A stretch of 64,000 nt of DNA from Akebia trifoliata (Eukaryota; Streptophyta; Magnoliopsida; Ranunculales; Lardizabalaceae), in contig CM030715.1 of the NCBI GenBank assembly GCA_017979445.1, positions 13,107,660-13,171,659 on the forward strand, written 5' to 3'. Shown here piece by piece: positions 15,101-27,100 of this stretch. The notes under the pieces were generated by a model. It was not told the origin of the DNA, made no database searches, and saw only the letters and a program-made list of their open reading frames with translations. Within the stretch, counting starts at the first letter, position 1. The number at the start of each line of letters is the position of its first letter. The translations under genes were made by a program, and so were the position numbers.

Positions 15101-18100
15101 TCCTTGACGAATTCTTTTATGTTCTTCCTTCAGAAATATCGAATTCATTATCACTTATGATGACTATACAATACCACACTGATTTGGTACCCGATACAAG
15201 TCTCCCAAATTTATCTCGTTCTGGAACGAGTTTGAAAGAATATGACATATTGAAATAACAACTAAAAAACCTTTGAAACTTCTACTAACAAGTATAAAAT
15301 CGGTGTCGATAGAAGATAAAGAGGTATGAAAAAGGAAACTTGTTCATGGGTTATCTTAGTAAATATCATTTTCCTGTTAGAACTAACAAGAATAAGTTGA
15401 AAAAAATTGATTCATATCTTGAATAAGATAAACGATAATGTTTATGTGAAGAATTTGCCTAATCATAAGCAATGGTTAATTATATTCTCTTATCTAAGTT
15501 TGAAAAACGGATATCACTAGAAATGGATTAGAACAAGGGATGAATAGAAAAAAAAGGCCTTCATGAACAACTTGAGGATGAGTTTTTTCAAAGAAAATAG
15601 GCATGATGTAGGACATCTACAACTCTAAGTAGTTTTTTAATTCTATTAGGTTTTATTTTTATTTCTAGTAGGATTTCTATTTCTACTTCTAGTAAGATTT
15701 CTATTTCATAGTTAAGTTAGGAGTTTAATTCCTTGTTAGTTTCTAATTTATTTTAAATTTAATTTTATTATTTAGACCATAATTAGAAGTGCTTGGAAGT
15801 CCCCAATTTGAGTTCTAATAGGATTAGAAAGTTAGTATTATACTATACATAGGTTAGAAATGTTAATTTTTGATAATATAGTAGGATTACAAGTTGTTAT
15901 GATGGAATTATCTATTAAAGAGCTTCAAATCCGAAAATCAATAATCAATTCAATTATCTTTTCTCTTTTAATTACTTTTTAGCTTTGTGCTATATTTGTT
16001 TTAAGCTATTGCTTGTTTATTAATTGAATCTATTGATTCAAATGGTTTAGAGTGTTCTATTGAACATAACCTATCGAATCTATTGATTCACATGCTTCCG
16101 CTACATCATTTTTCCAGTGATATTCTTGACTTTCTCCTTTTCGAACTTAAGCGATCTTTACCTTGGTTTCCTCTATTGAACTTCCTTCCATTTTCCTCAA
16201 TGCTCAAGGCATCACTCGAAGCATCAGCTAATCTTGAAGATTTCCTATGAGCTTTCTTATTTAAGATGAAGCCAACAATATCATCAAACTTCAATTTACT
16301 AAATCTAGAAGAATTACTCACAATTATTACCAGATTATCCCAACTATCTAGTAATTCAGATAAAATCAGTAGGGCCCTAGTTTCATCTTCAAAGGTAATC
16401 CCAACGGATTCCAACTATGCTGTGATAGTATTGAATTCATTCAGATGCTCAACTATGCTACCATTGTCGGCCATCTTCATGTTGAATAATCTTTTCATCA
16501 AGAAAATGTTTTTTGAGGCAAAGGGTTTCTCATACATCCTTGACAAAGTGACTATCAAATCTATTGTAGTATTTTCCTTAAATATATTGAAAGCCACAGA
16601 TGGAACGAGAGATAATTGAATAGTACCTAGGGATTTTTTATCGACAATCTCGTAGTCTTCATATGTCATGTTTGTCGGTTTATTCATTTGTCTTCCTATA
16701 TCCCTTTAAAACCAAATGATGAAAATTGAAGAATTGAACGCAACCATATAGATAAATGGTTGGCATCCCATGTCTTTGTTGTTGAACCGGCCAAATGCCA
16801 TTTGGAAAATTTTTGCCAAATCTATTACAAGATAACCCATGTTCAAACATTAAGAAGATGAAAAGATATCAAAATTTCCATACAACATTGAGGATGTGGA
16901 AGAAATCCTTGAGCCATGGATTCAAGACAATTGTCATCCGCTTGCCACCAGTAAAATGTGAGCTATCCCCCTCGAAAGGAATGGGACTCGAAGTTTTTTC
17001 CATTTACATTGGATTGTAGGCAACCATCAAAGAGTTTCAATTTGTTATGAAACATTTTTTTCATAAAACAAGCCAACAAAAAGCCACAACTATTATCACG
17101 AAACATTGACAATTGATAAGTGGAACAATTGGGCAAGTTATAATGTTGGACAACCTAACGATCGCCAAAAAGGAATTCATAATGTAGCTATAAAAATCAT
17201 ATTCCCTTTTCAAAAGAGACTCCTATCGAAGAGTGAATGTCTTTGCGTGCCTTACTTGCAAATGTTTCAATTTAAGCGATGTTGCATGAAATATGGAAAT
17301 AGGGGTGATGCAACACCCTATCTTAGACATTAATCACTAATGGGTCGTTATTTGTTGATTTCACCCCAATCAATGACAAAGATGCCATTTAGCCAAGGAG
17401 AGATCATCCTTTTCCTTGGAACCATTCTTTAGAAATACCCTTTTTAGTAAAAGTGGGGAATTCCACGTGGTTTGACACATAATTGAGAAAATATTCTCAC
17501 ACTCATATTTGCAAAAATGAAGGATAGAAAAACGTCTAATAGTAAAGATATTGTTTGCAAGCTTCAAGTCCTCTTCAAAAAATGAATAGTGATGGTTACT
17601 GCCAAGGAAAATAGGGCAAGTACGTTTGATGTTGTTGAGAAAGCTTTATCTCCAATGGAGGTAGAAATTCAATAGGTGGTCAATCCTTTCAGATAGACGT
17701 CCTTTGTCCACTGCCATTCCCATGACCCTTGGTCCCTGGTTTACTCTAGAAATAACGCCCATCCATCTAGCAAAGTTCGTATACTTCAACTACTCATTCT
17801 TTGTTATTTTACTCAAGTCAGGGTTGGGGTTCCTCTAGACAACCACTTGAGATAACCCTAGATCTTCCAATATCACTTACTCGGCATGGGCAAGCCTTTA
17901 GTCCTCTTTATTTATAAAGCCAGAAACGGACAAACCTATGAAGAGGCCCACGTCTTCTAAAGTAATGGCAATTGGCCCTATTAACAAACAAAGGTGTGCA
18001 TATTGTTGCATTACCTCGACATACCACTAACAAATTTGAGCAGATTTTTTTAAATTTCTAGTCTCATATACAAGCACAAATGTCATATATGCCCACTGAC

Positions 18101-21100
18101 TTTAGTTTCTTCATTATCTAAGCATCTTATAAGGTGTGTAGCACCTAGATTGCATAGTGCTCAGAAAATTATGAATATGGAAGGAAAAATATTGGAAATG
18201 ATGTCATATCCTCTCTCCAAATTAAGATGAAGAAATAATATATTTAGGCTTGGCCTTGTCGATGTCAAGAGCTTACCTCGATGGACAGGTTGTAAGGATT
18301 TCTTGGCACCATCGCCGTAAATTTCTAAGATGTTGACGACGGACAGTACATCGCTCCAAGGGAAAAAGATGATGGGGGATTAGGTGTACAAGCAACTTGT
18401 TTGCTACTTTCTTCATTTGAGGTACCTCTCCCTGACGCAGACAGCCAATTGTAAAGTAGTGTGCAAAAGTAACAAGTATAAGGATAGGCAACTTTTGGTA
18501 AGGAGTGTCTGAGAGCATGGAGAGGAGTCATCATTGCCATGCAGCGACCCCCATTTTTGTCTCACTTAAGAGAAAAGGGCTATAAAAAGTGCAAGAGAAG
18601 AGAATATGAATTCTTCCAAAAAAAACATTGGTTGGAACCTAGAACAACAAAAGTTGTCATTGAACCACTATATTCATGATTTCCTTAATGATTGGAATTG
18701 TCTAAGAGCATTTACCATGAAACATGTCGAAGTCCTTATCTATACAAGCCATTTGTCCGTGTATATGTATGAGTGTGATTATTGCAGCAATGTATCTTTC
18801 TAAAGAGGGAAATATGTACCTCATAATTTGCAGCTCTTTTTAGTATTTGATATCTTGGTGATTCCAAATCTGGAGTCTTGTAAATTCGCAACTAAGAAAA
18901 AGTAAAAACTATCATAAGATATATGGTTCAAAGGACTATATATATATGCACTAAAATTAGATCTAAATAATTTGGTTTTGTTAATAAGTAGAAATTTAAT
19001 ACCTGCTTTATAACATCCCATAGACCTTCTAGAGAGAAATAATCATTTTTCTCTATCGAGTCCCAGATATCCTACATCAAAATAAATAATTAATACTTCA
19101 TAAACTTTAATGTAGTGTGAACAAGTGAACCTTACCACATGACTGCAAAACTTTTGAGTATCTGGGTTGATGCCCATGATAGAGGTCCCAGTGAATATCA
19201 ACTCTGGTTTCCAAGGTAAGAGAATGAATTTCATCACCATAGTCCACCTTGTTGTTATTTCATAAGGTCCTGTCTATAACATCAATTAATCAGAGAAGCA
19301 CAAGTATGTAACACTAGTTCAAGTAAACAAACACATGTTGGAAAAAATTTCACTTTTTATTTTTGCACCACATTGATTCATATTGAGTGAAAACCATTGT
19401 AGCTATTTCTATTGGCAAATTTGAGGAATAATTGTCTCTATAAGAGTCTTTACTTTTAGAAAATATTTTTTCTAAAAACTTAGCCCCTACACCTTTCGTG
19501 CTTAGTGTGTTGAATCTCATGAACATGACTCAACTTCTTTAGCCCTTAAAAGTAAAATCTTTTTAAACTGTTTTGTGTGAGTATTCATATTAGTATACTT
19601 TATAACTTCTTACACATCTATCATGCTATAATTCCTATGCTCTTATTTGTATATCTTTATTATCTTGCTAGTATGTTATGCTTAATATTTCAATAGTAAA
19701 TAATTTTGACATTTATTTTTCAAATAGTTGTTCTTTATAGTTAAATCTTTTACAACTATCACGTGTGTGTTTGAGCATTCATTAGCATATTATTTGCACA
19801 TGTATGCATGTTACGACACTGATTCATTTGGTTATATTTTTATGTGTAATTATACTTTATAATAATATTATTTTTGGTATGTCTCGATTTTACTTTCATC
19901 ATGCATTTTGTTATAATAGTTACATTTATTGCTTGCATGCCTATTGCTTTTCCCCTATGCTTATTGGTATATGTATTGTATCAACATTGGGTTGATTATG
20001 CCCTTTGTCAAATATTTATAAAAAAAGGGGAGAATGTAGTTTTCACCCGTGTGTACTATCCCAATTGACTTCTATAGGTAAATCATTTAGGAGAAGCAAT
20101 ATTTAAGGGGAAGCAAAACAATTAGAATCTTAGATTTTTATATTTAAAAACTTTTGTAAGATTCTAATCAGGTGTAAGTTGTGTTGGTCATTTTGGGAAT
20201 GTTTCCCAGTTTATTTGGTCTAGCTTAGGATTTTATCTCATAATTGACAAAAGGGGATATTGTTAGTTTCATATTTTTTCAATCTCGAGACTAATGTCGA
20301 GTGTCAGATCAGTTTGCATTTGAAGACGTATGAAGACTTCGATAAAGTCATTCAACCTCACGAACTTTGACAAAAAAACCCCCAATGTGTGTGAACAAAG
20401 CCTAAAAGGTAATGAAACCACCTAGACCTTTATCCAACACTAAGATGGTTATTAGGTCGACCCATATTATTTTGGTAAACCAATTTCTCGACCCTTTCAT
20501 TCATCGAATCTTTCGAGAATCAAGAATGATAAAAAAGGGGACATTAGAAATTTGACCACCCTAAGATTATTTGGGGGCCTTATATGGACAAGATATATTG
20601 CACTTACGAACCCTTTCATCACCAGACTTTCCAAGAACTCGTTTTGGTTTGAAATGGCAAAAAACGTATTTTGATACTTTTATCCCCTTAGGCCATGGCC
20701 TACCCCTTGGTGATAGTTTGGGGACCTTCTACTAAGTAAGATCTATAAGATCCCTGAATGGTTTGTCAATCAGAGCTTCTATGAAAAAGTTATGGTCAAA
20801 ATTACCAAGAGTGGCATTTTGGTAATTTTCACAGTGCCACCGATGGAACTCACGATGGCTCCTGACACTGCCAGAAGTAAGTACCCAATGATCATATTTT
20901 GGACTGTTGATCCTCCGGTGCCGTCGGTAATGACCCCGACACCATCGATAAGTCTCGAAAAACCCTTCAAACGTTTATAAAGCTAATTTCTTGAGTTCAT
21001 TTGTGGGTTGGATCATTGACTAAAGAAGATTGACTCTCGCCTATCCCTTCTTAGAGAGCATTCTATACACCATTGGAGGATTATATCTTAGTTGAATGCA

Positions 21101-24100
21101 CCTCAACCCAAGCAACCTACATGATAGCTTAGTATAAGGTGAGCCTACCCTCAACTTATGTAGATTTCTCTCTTGATCCCACTCCCACCATTAAATCCTT
21201 TTCCTGCACACACATTCGTACATTTATGGAGCAAGAAGCAAAGGGAGAAGATATAAGGAGTGATCATAAGGATCTGACAAATTCAAAAGCTTAATTAAAA
21301 GATTCAACAATCGAGACTCACCTGTGAGCTCAAAGACTTGAAGAATTCAAGATCGCCATTAACAAATATTAAGCATTGAGTGAGTCCTTATTATTTTGAT
21401 TTTTTATTTTCAAATTTATGTATGAGGTTACTTGGTTCGGCCCTCAAAAATCAAACTCTTGTTAGAATTGAAGATTTATGACAAGAGTAGAGGTTCGTGA
21501 GTTTTCGATGAACAAAACTTATAATTTCCGGAGGATACATTCTCTCGATCTTAAGGTTTTAGAATTTAACTTAGGTATAAAAATTCTATGTAAAAGGTTC
21601 AAGGTGAACCATATACTTCTTTGATAGTGAACACCAAGTTCTTAGGTAAGAACTTTGGGAGTGGATGCAGGCGCGTTACCGAACCACTATAAAATACTTG
21701 TCTTATGTTTGTAAAAATTCCTCTATCAATTTATACTTAGATGAATGCATGCCATGAATGAGTATTATGCTATGTATAATATTCCATGAATGTTTAGACT
21801 CTAAGTAAACCTCAATTGCATTGCAAACTAAAGCTAAGTCATGAAAATGGATGTAGGCATATTATCGATCCATTAGATATCTTATGTCTTGTGCATGTTT
21901 TCATAATTTGGCAATTTACACTTGAATGTTTTGAGTATCATAAGATGCCATGAATGCCAAATAGGTAAATCCTATATGAATGAACCATTCAATGACATGA
22001 CAAAATGAATGTTTAAATTCCAAATGTATATCATTAAATGCAAATTAGAGACATGAGTACAAAATCGAGGCTAGGTGAGTGACTTAGAACACATAGTCTA
22101 ATTAATCAATCAAAGTTAAAATTGTATAAATCGAATGAAATTTTAATTATCCTATTCAGCCCCCTTTAGGACTAGATATGGTATGAAGCTCGGAATTTTC
22201 ACCTACAATCTAGGATAATCCCTAATTTATTCGATATCTAGCATATAGTATTTCAACTAAATACCGAATATTTTTGGATTCAAATCTTGTGTTGTATTCA
22301 ATTTGTTATTTTTACTTCTAAGGTTTGAGATTGGGTTATTCTCATTTTCCTTCATTGACCTCAGATATTGGTTTTGCTTATCTCCAAACTCGACTCACTT
22401 ACATTTTTTTATTGGACTCTTCGCCATGTCTGACTCAGAATATATCACTCTTCTTTGGGTTCAAATTATTATAATACCATGTATCGCAATCTAATACGTT
22501 TACAAAAATAATCATCCACAATTACCCCTCTTGAGGGTTCAGATTTTATTTGGATCCTTGAGACATCGAGTATAGTACTGATGAAGTATGGTCTTCTTTT
22601 ATTTGATTTTCTTGTTAAATCCTATATTTATTGGCCCTCAAGAATCTAAGCGACATAATGAAGGTTCTATACTATGTCGAGGATGAGGCTACATCGTTCG
22701 CGAAATCGAAGAACATCATAGTTACTACTCCTACCACGTATCAGTTTCTCATTCATTCATTCCGCACATGTGTTCGAATTGGTCTCCTCGATCATTGCGT
22801 CTCGTTAATGCCGCGACCATCCCATCATTACCTTATCTTTCTATGCTATCTTAGTTGTTCATTTTAGATCACAGATCTAGACGTTTTCCTGTCTATAAGT
22901 ACTCCTCAATCCATTTTTCTTTATTTTTTAAGCTTGTTCTTGCATTCTCTTTTCTTTTTCATTTCTTCTGGTCTTTTTGGGCTTCGTTCATTTTTCTTCT
23001 TGTTTTTGCTTTCTAGTTTTTGGTACTATTCGGTAAAGCATTCATCCAATTTCTTTGTGAGGTCAAAAAAGTCGTCTTACTCCCATCGTCTTTGTTTCCC
23101 CATGTGCCCTACCATGGTTGTGATAAGGGATGCCTACGATATCCCTGAAGAGGTTGGGACCCTTTTTTACTGAGGAACCCTCTTTTTGCATGACCTTTTT
23201 TAGAATACCACAGCGATACTCTGGGGACAATTTAAAGCTAGCCTTCAAGTTCCTTTTAGTTAGTTGTTTTGGGAGGTTTTATAATACTACATGAGGGCCT
23301 CGATTCAGATGAGCAGTAACTTTTACCGAGTTATGTACACTGTTGAGTAGATCAATGCTTAGCTTGATGAAGGTGAAAATCTCAAGTTGCTGGATATGCC
23401 ATCTTTCTTTACCCTCAAAAGGGTGGGAGGAAGGACTTCTTTTACCTGACCAAAAGCAGAGGGAAGGAGCCCTTTTTTGTCCTATCTAATTCAAATAAGG
23501 ACTGGTTCCTTTTTTTGATCAAACTTATCGGAGGGTGTGTGTACGCGGTTGGGGATGAAGGTCCTCATCTCTCCTTCAACACTTTCAATTGTGGCGGTAA
23601 TTTTTCCAACCTTTCTGATTTTCCTTTTAGTCAATCTTTTTCCTTATATTCTAATTTGGTTAATTTTTTTTATTTTCTTAGATCTGCAAAAATATGAGAG
23701 TTTCGAACTCAACGATTATCGCAAATCTTCCTTTTATCGTGCCTTATATGATCGGGTTGCTAACTTCTTATCTTCCAAAAGAGACGAAGAAGATGATGTT
23801 GTGAGGATGAGCTCTCTTGGGCCTCTTCAATACCTACTGGACGAGGAGGAAGAAGACCATGGTGACATGGTTTTCATCCATCCGAGGGCCCTAACTGATG
23901 ATTTCAACACCGAGTCGAATATCCAAGTGAATCGATCTACTCCCTCTTTTGCTGCCACCGACGCTACCGCTACCAAGAAGGAATCCTGAAAACCTTATAG
24001 AAGCTAAAGAAGGGCACTTTAGAAAATGTTGTGCCTACGAAGGTAGTCCTTCCCATGGAAAAATGAGGGGTTACGACCTGTCCTTCTTCATCAACTACCT

Positions 24101-27100
24101 CGACCCCTACTGAAGAGTAGGGCTCAAGGGGTTCCGAGCCTTTGGGGACCCCTTGGTTAGTCATTCCCAAGGTCAATGATCTTCTAACCGACCAATTAAC
24201 AACTCCCAGGTTGTGAGGGTGCTAATGGAGGTAGCTTGCCTTCCGAAAAATCTAGCCATGACTGGTCAGAGCCTCACTAACAATCCTTCAGAGTTTTTTT
24301 AACAATGTCTTTTGAGCTTTGGTTGTGGTAATCTTTTTACGTAAACAATTGCTTTTCTATTTCATTTGTCATTTTTTCTTGTTTTTTGTTAATTTTTTTC
24401 TTCGTAAGTCCAACATGGACTATCCAGGCTTGATCAATTCTGAGATAGTATTATTTTGGACAAAAAGAAAGCTTAGGCAATCGGCCTAATGCTACTAAAG
24501 GAAAGAGAAGGCCTTTGGGCTCAACTCAAAAAGAGCAAGCAAGAGCTTGAAACTTTTAATTGGGCTCAACTCAAAAAGAGCAAGCAAGAGCTTGAAACTT
24601 TTAAGTCCGAGCTTTGATCGACCATGATGTCTCTGTTTAAAAATAGGTCGACTACTCGGAGGCTAGATGAGAGAGGGCCTTAAATAAGGTCGAGGCCAAA
24701 CTTGAAAAGGTTTAGAAGACTTCTCCTGAGAAAGTTTCCCTCTCCTCCATCCAACCAAGTGTTATTGACCCGAAGACTCACTTTGTGATCTTGAACATTG
24801 TTGATGTTGAGGGATTTTTTCATTTCAGCACTGCCAATACTAGAGCTACTCTTTCGGAGATTTCAAGTGGGCTCGATTTCGAGATCGCTAGGTTCGAGGA
24901 AATGGCTATGGAGAAAACTCCACCTATCAACCCCCACAACCTAATATCTTATAGTTTTCATTTTGTTTTTTTCTTTTCATTTCATGTAATCTTCATATTA
25001 ACGAAAACATATTTTGTGGACTCTTTATGTCTTGGACCTTCCATGCTTAAGCATTTATGTTTATTTTATAAATATAAAATCACTTAGTTATAAATCGACC
25101 CCTTTATGGTCGGTCTTGGTTCCCCTTATGAGCCAAGGCATTTCGTTGTAACCGACCCCCTTATCATCAGGCTTGGTTCCCCTTACAAGTTGATGCTTTG
25201 CATTGTAAACCGACCCCTTTATGGTAGTGCTCGGCTTCCCTTACAAGCCAAGGCTTTTCATTGTAAACCGACCCCCTTATGATCGGGCTTGGCTCCCTTC
25301 ACTAGCCAAGACAGCTTTTCTTACGAGCAAAGGTTTTGCACTGTAAACCTACCCCTTATGCTCGGGCTTGGCTCCCCTTATGAGCCAAGGATTTTCATTG
25401 TAAATCGACTCCTTATGATCGGGATAAGCTCCCCTTATGAGCTAAGTATTTTCGTTGTAAACCGACCCTTTACAATCGGGCTTGGCTCCCCTTACGAGCC
25501 AAGTTTGGCCCTTATGTTTCATCGATTCTTCTACCATTACATACTTTTCGACTTTTAGGTTGAGGTCTTCGAATTGTGTGGGGTCTATCTTGATTAGTGA
25601 TTCATGTAGTCGAGTTCCCAAAGTCACTACCGTCATATACATTACTCATATGATTTTCATCAAGGTTTTTTTTACTAATACTAGCCTTGTTTTGAATTGA
25701 TAGGGAATGCTCAAATTGACTCCCTCGTATCTTGTTTCAAGTGGAACAAGGCATTCATTCTGACCTTCCTCTTCTGATTGTGAATAAACTGCATGACGAA
25801 GACTTCCTCAAGCTCATAAAAGTAGTTGATTGACCTTGAAGGCAACCTATAGAATCATCTGGTTCTGATAATGTAGGATGTGGTCCAAGGGATCCTTCGT
25901 TCCATCGAACTCTTTAAACTTTAGAGGATGAAAGGTCCTTGATGGAGTGGTTGCTAGGATTGCAAGGGAGAACGAAGTTTTTTGGAGCTCCTTAATGACT
26001 CCGCGAGCAAGTCGGTTTGTGTCCCTCCCCCGACTATTCTTGTCATATTTTCTTTGGAGCAATTCCTCAATCTCTTCCCATGTCACAGGGTTTTGAACCT
26101 CCAAACTCATTCATGTGTGTGCATTTTTATTGAATTCGAAGTTCGCTCAAATTCTATTAACTTGATTTCTTCATGAAGGGGGCCACTCTACTACTCCTCC
26201 TTGCTCTTTAGCCCCCCCTTGTTTTTATCACTTTGAGAACATCTATCTCAATTGCTCATTCTCCCTCCTGACTGCTTGAATCTCGTTCCTTTTGTTGTTG
26301 GAGTCCCTGCTGCATCTCCGTTCTCATTTCAATCAGCAAGAATTGTGTTACTTGCATTGGGTCTTGTGGAACTGGTGGAGGTTTTGTTGGTGATGAAATT
26401 TTTGCCTCACCAATTCCTTCTCGCCTTATTCTCATCATCTCGTCGTTTCTCTTTGTATCGATTCCCACGGACAATGCCAAATTTTAGATGCAATTTCTTG
26501 CATTACATCGAGATTCTCTTCACCGTTATAGATTTGGTTTTTCTTGATCCTAAGTGTGCCTGCAACACAACCACTTCGACGACCAAGTCAGATTTAAGTG
26601 TAAAATTGATCAAAGTTTCAATCTAGGAGAAAAGGCCCCCTCTTAATGTCTCTGCCTTTTGTATTTATAGAGGTGAAACCCTAGCCTCTATGTTTCCCTG
26701 GTGATGTCATCTTCCTTCCAAATCGGAAATGAGACCCTACTTGGAATGTATCTTATTATGGACTATGTCTATATTCGCCGAATCAAATTTGCAACGAACT
26801 CCTTGCAATCAAGGATAATCCCTGATTTATGGAATATCCAGCAAATAGTATTTCAACTGAATCTTGGATATTTCTGGATTCGGATCTTGTGTTTTGTTCA
26901 GTTTGTTGTCTTTGGTTCCGAGGTCCAAGATTGGGTTATTCTCATTTTCCTTCCTTGGTCTTGGATATTGGATTTGCTTATCTTTGGACTCGACTCACTT
27001 ACCTTTTTTGTTGATTGGACTCGATGCCACGTTTGACTCGGAATAGATCACTCTGTTTCGGGTTAAGATAATTATAATGCCACTTGTCGCAATCTAATAC

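Larger units (their letters stand above)
12280..16108 (+). mobile_element. Ty3/gypsy family A, element A2, nested in copia
   Basis: LTRs 12280-12782 and 15604-16108 (~505 bp; TGATGTAGGACATC...CTACATCA) flank 2.8 kb of internal sequence. The primer site TGGTATCAGAGC at 12785-12796 is exact. The target duplication is TTTTT (12275-12279 and 16109-16113). Order inside: gag with CCHC-like knuckle, protease remnant, RT N-terminus, integrase C-tail. It lacks the RT palm, RNase H and integrase core, as in A1. Many in-frame stops show it is old. Confidence 0.92.
8596..16717 (-). mobile_element. Ty1/copia element (Tork-like), minus strand, split by two insertions
   Basis: The minus strand carries the copia order gag (16109-16687), zinc knuckle (~12200-12279), protease (~12050-12110), integrase (~11020-11900), RT (~9700-10352) and RNase H (8599-8859). 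All are decayed by stops and frameshifts. At 16702-16717 the reverse complement of a degenerate tRNA-iMet primer site follows a CA dinucleotide, placing a 5' LTR immediately to the right, but matching LTRs could not be found. Removing A2 (12280-16108) and the hAT element (10361-10916), each with one target copy, rejoins the frame at both sites. Confidence 0.85.

Noticed and set aside
22160..22190. TGGTATGAAGCTCGG read as a tRNA-iMet primer site proving a 5' copia LTR
   Set aside because: It needs a 3-base gap to fit TGGTATCAGAGC and conflicts with the polypurine-like tract before 20262, so the orientation of that LTR is left open.
26252..26626. 124-codon plus-strand ORF
   Set aside because: It is the opposite strand of element H gag, which has recognisable gag motifs in the minus frame.
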